The notes beneath the pieces are model-generated. The model did no database searches, was not told where the DNA came from, and worked only from the letters and a program-made list of their open reading frames with translations. Positions 1 through 8,436 of a DNA stretch of 9,279 bases are shown here, piece by piece (the stretch's first letter is position 1; each line of letters starts with the position of its first letter). A program made the translations under genes and the position numbers. The stretch covers positions 1 through 9,279 of the forward strand of contig JASLBU010000176.1 of NCBI GenBank assembly GCA_030146365.1, given 5' to 3'. This stretch comes from Candidatus Limnocylindria bacterium (GTDB lineage: Bacteria > Chloroflexota > Limnocylindria > QHBO01).

Positions 1-1176
<1,176 letters not shown>

Positions 1177-1511
1177 AAACGAAACCAGTGGTGTTGCCCG
1201 AAGGCTTCTCCACCGGTTAAGAGTTCGACGTTGTCCCGCTGACTCGTGTGGATTCCTGTCACTCTTCAGCTGGTAAGCCACGTTGCCCTGCCCGTTCATC
1301 ACGGACTCGGCTTCGTTCGATTCGAGTCTCCTGTTGAGGAACCTCGCGATGGGCCACGCTGCGCGTCCGGTGTTCGGTCGCCGTTCGTGTCTCATCGGCC
1401 GGCTGGATGCCGACGCGAATACGGACTATAGGTCAGCCCATCAGGGCCGTCAAGTGCGCTCCGAGATGGAGCCGCATGATCCCGATCCGTGGATCGTGGA
1501 TCGCGTGTTCG
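1177..1511 (-). other. 16S rRNA leader region (no gene)
   Basis: This is the transcribed leader between the rRNA promoters and the 16S 5' end; I see no credible gene in it. Open frames on both strands here lack family resemblance. A weak boxA-like stretch (AACTCTTAAC, minus strand, 1216-1225) resembles the antitermination boxA TGCTCTTTAACA, but only in part. The RNase III processing stem cannot be judged because the partner strand beyond the 16S 3' end is not in the window. Confidence 0.6.
1425..1453 (-). promoter_or_regulatory. rRNA operon promoter P2
   Basis: A near-consensus sigma70-type promoter on the minus strand: -35 TTGACG (1448-1453), 17-base spacer, -10 TATAGT (1425-1430). The expected start is near 1418, about 240 bases before the 16S 5' end. 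It is the promoter-proximal member of a tandem pair, the usual arrangement for bacterial rRNA operons. Confidence 0.8.
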
Positions 1512-1517
1512 AGGGCC

Positions 1518-1546
1518 AGTATAGAACAGGCGTTCGGCCGGGTCAA
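1518..1546 (-). promoter_or_regulatory. rRNA operon promoter P1
   Basis: A near-consensus sigma70-type promoter on the minus strand: -35 TTGACC (1541-1546), 17-base spacer, -10 TATACT (1518-1523). The expected start is near 1511. The discriminator after the -10 is GGCCCT, which is GC-rich, as is typical of stringently controlled stable-RNA promoters. It starts only about 30 bases past the recR stop codon, and no hairpin plus U-tract terminator is visible between them, so read-through from recR is possible. Confidence 0.8.
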
Positions 1547-1576
1547 CGGTGGAGAGTGGCTCTCGCGGGCCCCAGG

Positions 1577-2188
1577 TCAGCGCTCGATGGTCCGGCGTCC
1601 CTGGAGCGATCGGATGAGGGTCACGTCGTCGGCGTACTCCAGGTCTCCACCGACGGGGAGGCCCCGGGCGATGCGCGTCACGTTGCCGACATGCGGTCGG
1701 AGCAAGTCGGCGAGGTACATCGCGGTCGCCTCACCCTCGAGATTCGGGTTGGTGGCGAGGATCACCTCGTCCACTCCCCCCTCGGCGACGCGCGCGAAGA
1801 GCTCCCGGGTCCGCAACCGATCGGGGCCGATGCCGTCGATCGGGCTGATCGCGCCGTGGAGGACGTGGTAGCGGCCGCGGAACTCTGCCGTCCGCTCGAT
1901 CGCCAGCACGTCGAGCGGCTCCTCGACGACGCAGATCCGGACGGTGTCACGCCGCGGATCGGCGCAGATGTCGCACGGATCGACGCCCGCCTCGGTGATG
2001 TTGCAGCACACGCTGCAGTAATCGACCTCTTCCTTGATGGCGACCAGCGCACCGGCCAGCGACCGCGCGTCATCGGTCGACGCGCGGAGGACGTGATACG
2101 TGAGGCGCTGGGCGGTCTTGGTGCCGATTCCGGGGAGCTTGCTGAACTCCTCGATGAGGCGGGCGACCGGGGCGATCAGCCCGGCCAT
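1577..2188 (-). CDS. recR: Recombination mediator RecR
   Basis: A 203-residue protein of normal RecR length. RecR works with RecO (and RecF) to load RecA on gapped or SSB-coated single-stranded DNA. In order it shows an N-terminal helix-hairpin-helix stretch (KLPGIGTKTAQRL, residues 17-29), a four-cysteine zinc site (C58, C61, C72, C75; an extra C62 adjoins), a Toprim domain from about residue 80 to 175 (ICVVEEPLDVLAIERT and EVILATNPNLEGEATA), and the C-terminal GLPVGGDLEYAD motif at 177-188. The ATG start is preceded by only a weak ribosome site and lies 10 bases after the ybaB stop, so it is probably translated from the dnaX-ybaB-recR message. All expected motifs are present. Confidence 0.97.
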   Translation of the reverse strand: MAGLIAPVARLIEEFSKLPGIGTKTAQRLTYHVLRASTDDARSLAGALVAIKEEVDYCSVCCNITEAGVDPCDICADPRRDTVRICVVEEPLDVLAIERTAEFRGRYHVLHGAISPIDGIGPDRLRTRELFARVAEGGVDEVILATNPNLEGEATAMYLADLLRPHVGNVTRIARGLPVGGDLEYADDVTLIRSLQGRRTIER

Positions 2189-2198
2189 GAGCGCCGCG

Positions 2199-2525
2199 TC
2201 AGCCGAACCCCGGAAGGCCGGGCATGCCGGGCAGGCCCATCCCTCCGGCGATGCGGCCCATGCGCTCGCGCTCGAGCTCCTTGCTGCGGGTGATCGCGTC
2301 GTTCATCGCGGTCATGACGAGGTCCTGGAGCATCTCCACCTCGTCCGCGTCCACGGCGCCGGGGTCGATCTCGACGCTCCGGACCTCCTGTGCGCCGGTG
2401 ATGACGATGCGCACGGCACCGCCGCCGGCCGTTGCCTCGAGCGTCGTCTCCTTCAGCTCGTCCTGCGCCTGGGCCATCTGGGTCTGCATCTGCTGCGCCA
2501 TTTTGGCGATCTGGCCGATGTTCAC
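2199..2525 (-). CDS. ybaB: YbaB/EbfC family nucleoid-associated protein
   Basis: A 108-residue DNA-binding protein of the YbaB/EbfC family, which forms dimers that bind DNA and are usually encoded between dnaX and recR. The N-terminal helix (MNIGQIAKMAQQMQTQMAQA) is rich in Met and Gln, followed by the family pattern of a Gly-rich turn (ATAGGGAVRIVITG, about 32-45), the central strand with EVRSVEIDP, and a C-terminal helix (MLQDLVMTAMNDAITRSKELE). The tail is Gly/Met/Pro-rich (GGMGLPGMPGLPGFG), as in many relatives. The start is GTG at 2525, chosen because AGGA of a GAGGAA ribosome site sits just upstream and the family N-terminus begins there. It starts 52 bases after the dnaX stop. Confidence 0.95.
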   Translation of the reverse strand: MNIGQIAKMAQQMQTQMAQAQDELKETTLEATAGGGAVRIVITGAQEVRSVEIDPGAVDADEVEMLQDLVMTAMNDAITRSKELERERMGRIAGGMGLPGMPGLPGFG

Positions 2526-2577
2526 TCGGTTCCTCGTGTTGCGGGTGGGTTCGGGGCTCGGGCGTTGTCGGGCGGGA

Positions 2578-4233
<1,656 letters not shown>

Positions 4234-4238
4234 GAGAG

Positions 4239-4245
4239 CCCTACC
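4239..4245 (-). promoter_or_regulatory. Ribosome binding site deciding the dnaX start
   Basis: GGTAGGG on the minus strand, with AGGG five bases before the ATG at 4233. The alternative in-frame starts (GTG 4251, ATG 4215) have no comparable purine-rich site, so this element favours the 551-residue DnaX. Confidence 0.6.
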
Positions 4246-4326
4246 GTACACCGATTTGCCGCCCCGGTCCGTCTCAACGGGATGGTCGCCGCGCGAGCCG
4301 GCGGCGCGCCTGTGGGGAATGGAAAT

Positions 4327-4597
4327 CGGCCGTGCACCCGGTGTCGAACCTCACCAGCTCGCACTCACCCACGCGCCCGGCTCCAGCCAGGTTGTCCCGC
4401 GGCACCCGCCGGCGGTCGCTTACCGCTGCTTCCTTCCGGACCTGACGGGGTTCACGGACCGACGCTGCGCGGGACCCGACTTTCAACGTCGGGCACGGTG
4501 GTGGTGGACGAACGGTGCGGACCTCGACCGGGAATTCAGCTCCGCTGTAGCGGATTGCGGATACAGGGCACCGCTAGTTCCCCGCCTAGCACGACCG
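4327..4597 (-). ncRNA. ffs: Signal recognition particle RNA, large (Bacillus-type) with Alu domain
   Basis: The RNA scaffold of the signal recognition particle, which binds Ffh. The apical helix 8 is unmistakable: GTCAGGTCCGGAAGGAAGCA with its GGAA tetraloop (minus strand, about 4427-4446), closed further out by the perfect pair GTCCCGCG (4468-4475) and CGCGGGAC (4394-4401). The 5' third carries the bacterial Alu signature: GTGCTAGGCGGGGAACTAGC, then GGTGCCCTGTA, then GCAATCCGCTACAGCGG (about 4541-4592). The two arms between pair as helix 5, for example GCCCG with CGGGC and CCGCACC with GGTGAGG. The ends pair as helix 1: CGGTCGTGC (4589-4597) with GCACGGCCG (4327-4335). This gives about 271 nt, close to the size I recall for B. 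subtilis scRNA. The 5' end coincides with the start predicted from the promoter at 4604-4633. It lies between tRNA-Ser(GGA) and dnaX. End positions are uncertain by several bases. Confidence 0.93.
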
Positions 4598-4603
4598 GCG
4601 GCG

Positions 4604-4633
4604 ATGGTAGGCCGGAGCCGGTGCATCGGTCAA
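4604..4633 (-). promoter_or_regulatory. Promoter of the SRP RNA
   Basis: -35 TTGACC (4628-4633), 18-base spacer, -10 TACCAT (4604-4609) on the minus strand. The expected start, seven bases after the -10, is 4597, which is exactly the outermost pair of SRP RNA helix 1. The agreement of two independent cues supports both calls. Read-through into dnaX is likely, since I see no clear terminator after the RNA. Confidence 0.65.
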
Positions 4634-4663
4634 TCGGGGGTAGTGTCCGACCGGGCGGCGAGA

Positions 4664-4751
4664 TGGCGGAGAGGGAGGGATTCGAACCCTCGACGGGTTG
4701 CCCCGAACGGCATTTCCAGTGCCGCGCCATAGGCCTCTAGGCGACCTCTCC
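4664..4751 (-). tRNA. tRNA-Ser(GGA)
   Basis: A class II tRNA on the minus strand. The acceptor stem is GGAGAGG (4745-4751) pairing with CCTCTCC (4668-4674), then discriminator G and an encoded CCA (4664-4666). The anticodon stem-loop CGGCA-CTGGAAA-TGCCG gives anticodon GGA (codons UCC/UCU). It has the long variable arm of Ser tRNAs (CGGG-GCAA-CCCG) and a standard T arm with TTCGAAT. It lies 14 bases downstream of tRNA-Ser(CGA) and probably shares its transcript. Confidence 0.97.
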
Positions 4752-4765
4752 GCGGAGTGCTGACG

Positions 4766-4855
<90 letters not shown>

Positions 4856-4866
4856 ACGCGGAAGGG

Positions 4867-4896
4867 AGTCTATCGCACTCCCGCGAAGGTGAACAA
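4867..4896 (-). promoter_or_regulatory. Promoter of the tRNA-Ser pair
   Basis: -35 TTGTTC (4891-4896), 18-base spacer, -10 TAGACT (4867-4872) on the minus strand, placing the start just before tRNA-Ser(CGA). A perfect 6-base inverted repeat GGGAGT (4877-4882) / ACTCCC (4864-4869) overlaps the -10. It could be an operator, or a hairpin ending the upstream gene's transcript, although no U-tract follows. Confidence 0.5.
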
Positions 4897-4915
4897 AGCG
4901 CGCCCGAGGGCGGCC

Positions 4916-5356
4916 TCAGACCGAAGCGCCCTCCGTGGCCAGCCGACGAGCCTCCGCCTCGCGGACGCCCGAGACGACGGAGAGCTGATGATGCATCGAG
5001 GGATGGCGAGCGAGCTGGATGACGCTGCCGGCGGCGCCCCGGTCAGGGTCGGGCACGGCGAAGACCAGCGCGCGGACGCGGGCCTCGACGAGGGCACCGG
5101 TGCACATCGCACAAGGTTCGTTGGTGGTGAAGATCGTCACCTCGGACAGCCGCCGCGTTCCGAGCTTGCGGGCGGTCGCCTGCAGCGTCAGGAGCACCGC
5201 GTGCGCGGTCGGGTCCCCGTCCAAAACCGATCGATCGTGGTCCCGCGCGATCATGGCGTCGTCGATGACGGCCACGGCGGCCACGGGCTCGTTTCCCTCC
5301 GCGCCGCCACGACGAGCCTCGGCGATCGCCTCGGCCATGTAGAGCTCGTAGTTCAT
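4916..5356 (-). CDS. TadA-family deaminase homologue lacking the catalytic glutamate (HAV for HAE)
   Basis: A 146-residue member of the CDA/TadA zinc-deaminase fold, resembling tRNA A34 deaminase TadA throughout: NEPVAAV (22-28), DPTAHAV (48-54), TTNEPCAMCTGA (77-88), LVFAVPDPDRGAAGS (97-111) and an H-P-x-M-x-H block (118-122). The three zinc ligands are present (H52, C82, C85). The proton-shuttling Glu of HAE is replaced by Val54 (codon GTG at 5195-5197, one base from GAG). The Asn that contacts the target base in TadA (E. coli N46) aligns with Asp41, TLEPC has become TNEPC, and the basic C-terminal tail is missing. The ATG start has AGGAGG seven bases upstream. Position next to tRNA-Ser, SRP RNA and dnaX matches tadA (yaaJ) in Bacillus, so it looks like the positional orthologue of tadA. 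Family knowledge predicts it is inactive alone; it may be a pseudoenzyme, an ADAT3-like partner, or a repurposed protein. Confidence 0.92.
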   Translation of the reverse strand: MNYELYMAEAIAEARRGGAEGNEPVAAVAVIDDAMIARDHDRSVLDGDPTAHAVLLTLQATARKLGTRRLSEVTIFTTNEPCAMCTGALVEARVRALVFAVPDPDRGAAGSVIQLARHPSMHHQLSVVSGVREAEARRLATEGASV

Positions 5357-5363
5357 CGGTCCG

Positions 5364-5369
5364 CCTCCT
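5364..5369 (-). promoter_or_regulatory. Strong ribosome binding site of the deaminase homologue
   Basis: AGGAGG on the minus strand, seven bases before the ATG at 5356. It is the strongest Shine-Dalgarno in the window and suggests that the gene is translated well and is not a decaying pseudogene. Confidence 0.75.
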
Positions 5370-5376
5370 CCGCCCT

Positions 5377-5391
5377 CCACCGATTCGGTGG
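5377..5391 (-). promoter_or_regulatory. Small inverted repeat in the deaminase leader
   Basis: CCACCG-AAT-CGGTGG, a perfect 6-base stem with a 3-base loop, lies between the candidate promoter and the ribosome site. It could be a leader hairpin or a protein-binding palindrome. Its function is unknown, and a chance occurrence in GC-rich DNA is possible. Confidence 0.35.
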
Positions 5392-5406
5392 GATCGCGAG
5401 GCAGCG

Positions 5407-5415
5407 AGTCTAGCA
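5407..5415 (-). promoter_or_regulatory. Candidate extended -10 promoter of the deaminase homologue
   Basis: TGC-TAGACT on the minus strand: an extended -10 (TGn) directly joined to TAGACT, the same hexamer as in the tRNA-Ser promoter. No good -35 is found 16-18 bases upstream, which is tolerable for extended -10 promoters. The predicted start near 5400 leaves a leader of about 44 bases containing the small hairpin and the ribosome site. Confidence 0.4.
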
Positions 5416-5476
5416 GAGGCCCGCGCTCGCTCCCGCAGGCGCGTTGCGCATAGCATTGCGCGACAACCGGACCCAC

Positions 5477-6985
5477 ATGCACCGCAGGAGCCGCCTCATC
5501 CACTCGGCCGATTCGCCCGCCGTTCGCCACTGGACCGGCCTCGACACCGCGATGGTCCTCAGCATCACGCTGTTGGCGGCGGCCCTGCGCTTCGTCTCGC
5601 TCGGCCGGCCCGTCGAGCTCGTCTTCGACGAGATCTTCTACGCGCGGGACGCGTGCTGGTACGTCTACGGGACGGAGGCGGCGTGCGGGATCACCGAGCT
5701 CGCCAGCCGCAGCCATCCGCCGCTCGGAAAGTGGCTCATCGGCGGCGGCATCGCGGCGATGGGCTACCAACCCGTCGGCTGGCGCGTGGCGGTGGCCGTG
5801 GCCGGCACTGCCACCGTGCCGCTCACCTACCTTCTGGGCTGGCGGCTGCTGCGAACGCACGTGACCGCGCGGGCGGCCACGGTGGGCGCGGGAGCGGCCG
5901 CGGGGCTGCTGGCCATCGATCTGCTGGCCGTCGTGCAGTCGCGCGTCGCGATGCTCGATGCGTTCATCGCGCTGTTCGTCATCGGCGCGGTGGCCGCCGT
6001 GGTCCTCGACCGCGACCGGCGCAGGGACGTGGGCCGGCGACCGTGGTGGTGGTCGCTCACACTGGGGCGGCCCTGGCGGCTGGTGGCCGGCATCTGCCTG
6101 GGCGCGGCGGTCGGGGTGAAATGGTCGGGCGCCTACGTGGCGCCGGCCGTCATCGGCCTGGTGGTCATCTGGGAGGTCCTCGAGCGTCGACGGCTCGACC
6201 CGGGCGCCGGCTGGCGCACCTGGCTGACCTCAGCGGTGCGGCGAGAAGCGCTCCGGACGGCGGTGCTGCTGGGCCTCGTGCCGGTCCTCGTGTACGTCGC
6301 CGGCTACACGGGCCGCATGCCCGGTGAGCTGTTGGCCGCGCCGTGGGACCCGGCGTCGGTCTGGAACGGCATCTGGCAGCATCAGCGAGCGATGCTCGAC
6401 TTCCACACCGAGCTCGGCGGGGATCATCCGTACCAATCCCCCCCGTGGTCGTGGCCACTGCTGCAGCGCCCGGTCGCCTACTGGTTCGGGGACGAGGGCG
6501 CCTCGTACCGCGAGATCCTGGCGATGGGCAACCCGGTGACCTGGTGGCCCGGCGTACTCGCGCTCGTGGCGCTGGCCGTCACCTGGGCGCGCGGCGGGTG
6601 GGGCTGGCTGCAGCCCGAGCCCGTGATCGTGGGCGCGGCCGGTGCGACCTACCTGCCATGGTTGGTCCTGTCGGGTGAGCGGTCGCAGACGTTCCTGTGG
6701 TACTTCCTGCCGACCGTGCCGTTCCTGTGCCTGGCGCTCGGCGTATTGGCTGCCCGAGCCTGGCAGGCGGCGCGGTGGCGTCCCATCGCGGCGATCTATG
6801 GCGTGGCCGTGGTCGCCAGCTTCGCATTCTGGCTGCCATTCGCGACCGCTCTCCCCGTGGATCCCGATGGCTGGCGGCTGCGGATCCTGTTCGAGGACTG
6901 CGGACGGCCCGACGGGGTGGTGCAGACCCTTCCGGACGACTCGACCAGCCAGGGCGTCCCGCCCGACGGGTGGTGCTGGATCTAG
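5477..6985 (+). CDS. Protein O-mannosyltransferase (PMT family, GT39)
   Basis: A polytopic membrane glycosyltransferase of 502 residues that by family transfers mannose from a polyprenyl-phosphate donor to Ser/Thr of proteins as they are exported. Key motifs: VFDEIFYARDACWY with the acidic pair D51-E52 in the first outer loop, HPPLGKWLI at 80-88, a Trp-rich loop HPYQSPPWSWPLLQRPVAYWF, and GNPVTWWPG before the C-terminal four-helix region (GERSQTFLWYFLPTVPFL). The layout fits the PMT catalytic domain followed by a PMT C-terminal membrane domain. I chose ATG 5477, which has a weak GGA five bases upstream; an in-frame TTG at 5444 would add 11 residues, and an ATG at 5552 would trim the protein to just before the first membrane helix. 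It is divergent from the deaminase gene and shares its stop codon bases with the antiporter gene. The exact acceptor proteins are unknown. Confidence 0.88.
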   Translation: MHRRSRLIHSADSPAVRHWTGLDTAMVLSITLLAAALRFVSLGRPVELVFDEIFYARDACWYVYGTEAACGITELASRSHPPLGKWLIGGGIAAMGYQPVGWRVAVAVAGTATVPLTYLLGWRLLRTHVTARAATVGAGAAAGLLAIDLLAVVQSRVAMLDAFIALFVIGAVAAVVLDRDRRRDVGRRPWWWSLTLGRPWRLVAGICLGAAVGVKWSGAYVAPAVIGLVVIWEVLERRRLDPGAGWRTWLTSAVRREALRTAVLLGLVPVLVYVAGYTGRMPGELLAAPWDPASVWNGIWQHQRAMLDFHTELGGDHPYQSPPWSWPLLQRPVAYWFGDEGASYREILAMGNPVTWWPGVLALVALAVTWARGGWGWLQPEPVIVGAAGATYLPWLVLSGERSQTFLWYFLPTVPFLCLALGVLAARAWQAARWRPIAAIYGVAVVASFAFWLPFATALPVDPDGWRLRILFEDCGRPDGVVQTLPDDSTSQGVPPDGWCWI

Positions 6986-8337
6986 AGGTCGCCCGGGTTG
7001 CGACGATCCTCGACCCGCGTCTCCTCGGCTGCGCGATCGGCATCGACCAGCCGCCGGGTGAGGTACGCCGCACTCGCGCCGTGGAGGACGACGGAGGCCA
7101 TGATCGCGACGGCGACCACGCTGAACAGCGGGCCGGCATCGGCCGGGGTGAGCACCGCGAACGCGAACCCCAGGTAGTAGATCGACCCGATGCCCCGGAT
7201 GCCGAACCAGGCGATGAACAGCCGCTGACGCAGCGGGAGCGCGCTGGGCACGAGGCTGACGAGCACCGCGACCGGCCGCACGACGAAGATGAGGCCGAGC
7301 GCCGCGACCAGCACCGGCCACCCGAGCTCGAGCAGGCCGCCGATGGGCAGCACGCTGCCCAGCAGCAGCAGCACGGTGAGCTCGGCCAGCTTCTCGACCA
7401 CGGTCGCCACCTCGTGCAGTCGCAGGTTGACCTCGTGGTCCGACTCGTAGCGGCGGAACGCGACCCCGCCCGCGAAGACCGCCAGGAAGCCGTACGCCTC
7501 GACGAGCTCGGTGGCCCCGTAGACCGCGAAGATCGCCCCGATGGCGACGAAGGCGTCGAAGGGATTCGACAGCCACCCCCGATCGATGACGCGGTACGTG
7601 AAGGTGGCGATCAGCCGCCCGGCGACCACGCCGATGACGATGCCGGCGACGGCCGGGTACAGGAGATCGGCGCCGAGCCACTCCAGCCACCAGTCACCGA
7701 TACCGCCGAACCCGCGCTCGTAGGCGAACAGCGCCAGCATCACGAACGGGAACGCCAGGCCGTCGTTCAGCCCGGCCTCGGCGGTGATGCTGAAGCGGGC
7801 CTCGTCCTCGGGCTCATCGTCCATCGGCCCGCCCACCTGGACGTCCTCGGCCAGGACCGGGTCGGTCGGGGCGAGCACCGCTCCCAGGAGCACGGCGCTC
7901 GCCATCGTCATGCCGATGAGCCAGCTGCCGAGGAACGCCATGCCGGCGATCGTCAGCGGCATGGCCACCGCCAGCAGCAGCGTGGCGGTCCGCCAGTTGC
8001 GCCACGTGATGGCTCGGTCGAGCTTCACTCCCGCGCCGAAGAGCGACACGATCACCGCCACCTCCGCCGCGCGGCTGAACAGCACCGCCTCCTCGAGCGG
8101 GTCGTACCAGCGGATGCCCAGCACCCGCAGCAGCAGCCCGATCACGACCCCCGCTATCAAGTAGGCCAAGGCGGCCGAGAATGGTCGCCCGCGCTGGACA
8201 GAGAGCAGGACTGCCCCGCCCAGGATCACGATCCCGCCGGCGAGGAGGAGCGCTTCGTAGAGCCCCGGTTCGAGCGCCCAGCCCGGGGCCCGCGCGATCA
8301 CCAGGGCGTAGAGCGGCAGCGGGAGCGTCGGGGGCAC
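6982..8337 (-). CDS. CPA1-type Na+(K+)/H+ antiporter
   Basis: A 451-residue inner-membrane cation/proton antiporter with about 12-13 hydrophobic segments. The CPA1 hallmarks are visible: APTDPVLAEDV at 156-166, an acidic stretch MDDEPEDEARF, then the ion-binding region EAGLNDG (187-193) with the Asn-Asp pair of electroneutral NhaP/NHE-type exchangers, R354 in FVVRPVAV, and WFGIRGIGSIYYL at 377-389. The short hydrophilic C-terminus lacks a TrkA-type regulatory domain. The GTG at 8337 is the first possible start, since an in-frame TAG lies four codons upstream. There is no ribosome site, but a -10-like TAGCAT lies six bases upstream, which fits a leaderless message. Ion preference cannot be read from the sequence. 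Confidence 0.9.
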   Translation of the reverse strand: MPPTLPLPLYALVIARAPGWALEPGLYEALLLAGGIVILGGAVLLSVQRGRPFSAALAYLIAGVVIGLLLRVLGIRWYDPLEEAVLFSRAAEVAVIVSLFGAGVKLDRAITWRNWRTATLLLAVAMPLTIAGMAFLGSWLIGMTMASAVLLGAVLAPTDPVLAEDVQVGGPMDDEPEDEARFSITAEAGLNDGLAFPFVMLALFAYERGFGGIGDWWLEWLGADLLYPAVAGIVIGVVAGRLIATFTYRVIDRGWLSNPFDAFVAIGAIFAVYGATELVEAYGFLAVFAGGVAFRRYESDHEVNLRLHEVATVVEKLAELTVLLLLGSVLPIGGLLELGWPVLVAALGLIFVVRPVAVLVSLVPSALPLRQRLFIAWFGIRGIGSIYYLGFAFAVLTPADAGPLFSVVAVAIMASVVLHGASAAYLTRRLVDADRAAEETRVEDRRNPGDL

Positions 8338-8343
8338 GCCGCC

Positions 8344-8349
8344 ATGCTA
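8344..8349 (-). promoter_or_regulatory. Candidate -10 for a leaderless antiporter mRNA
   Basis: TAGCAT on the minus strand, six bases before the GTG start at 8337, so transcription would begin at the start codon. TAnnnT elements at this distance are typical of leaderless transcripts in high-GC bacteria. No -35 is recognisable. Confidence 0.35.
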
Positions 8350-8382
8350 GCCGGGCTCAGGCGCGTGGGCCGTGGCGCGCTC

Positions 8383-8388
8383 TATCCT
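8383..8388 (+). promoter_or_regulatory. Candidate -10 for a leaderless short upstream ORF
   Basis: TATCCT lies six bases before the ATG at 8395, matching the TAnnnT spacing of leaderless starts. It would drive the short ORF at 8395-8436 and the membrane protein gene that follows. No -35 is recognisable. Confidence 0.3.
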
Positions 8389-8394
8389 CGTCGG

Positions 8395-8436
8395 ATGGAC
8401 AGCCAGAACGACGCTCGTGGGCGCCGGAGCCGCTGA
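8395..8436 (+). CDS. Possible 13-residue upstream peptide coupled to the membrane protein gene
   Basis: A short frame encoding MDSQNDARGRRSR whose TGA stop overlaps the next ATG (TGATG). Such overlap permits termination-reinitiation coupling, and the ribosome site of the next gene (GGAG, 8426-8429) lies inside this frame. It has no ribosome site itself but sits at the predicted transcript start. It may be a real leader peptide or merely chance. Confidence 0.25.
   Translation: MDSQNDARGRRSR

Noticed and set aside
1283..2293. Long open frame on the plus strand across recR
   Set aside because: It is antisense to recR and ybaB, shows no family resemblance, and is Arg/Asp/Gly-rich in the way GC-rich antisense frames are. 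RecR on the other strand has every expected motif.
4394..4475. Small (4.5S) SRP RNA limited to the apical hairpin
   Set aside because: Upstream and downstream sequence carries the Alu signature, helix 5 and a nine-pair helix 1, and the promoter is placed for the longer RNA.
4541..4560. Terminator-like palindrome CCGCTACAGCGG
   Set aside because: It is part of the SRP RNA Alu domain and has no following U-tract.
4916..5860. Deaminase homologue extended far upstream of 5356
   Set aside because: The extra N-terminal part lies antisense to the mannosyltransferase and does not resemble any deaminase domain. The ATG at 5356 has an excellent AGGAGG site and gives the normal TadA N-terminus.
6697..8436. 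579-codon plus-strand frame opposite the antiporter, and a 486-codon minus-strand frame at 6230-7690
   Set aside because: Both are low-complexity Asp/His/Gln/Arg-rich or Arg/Gly/Ala-rich translations without membrane segments or motifs, and both overlap genes with clear families. They are GC-driven shadows.
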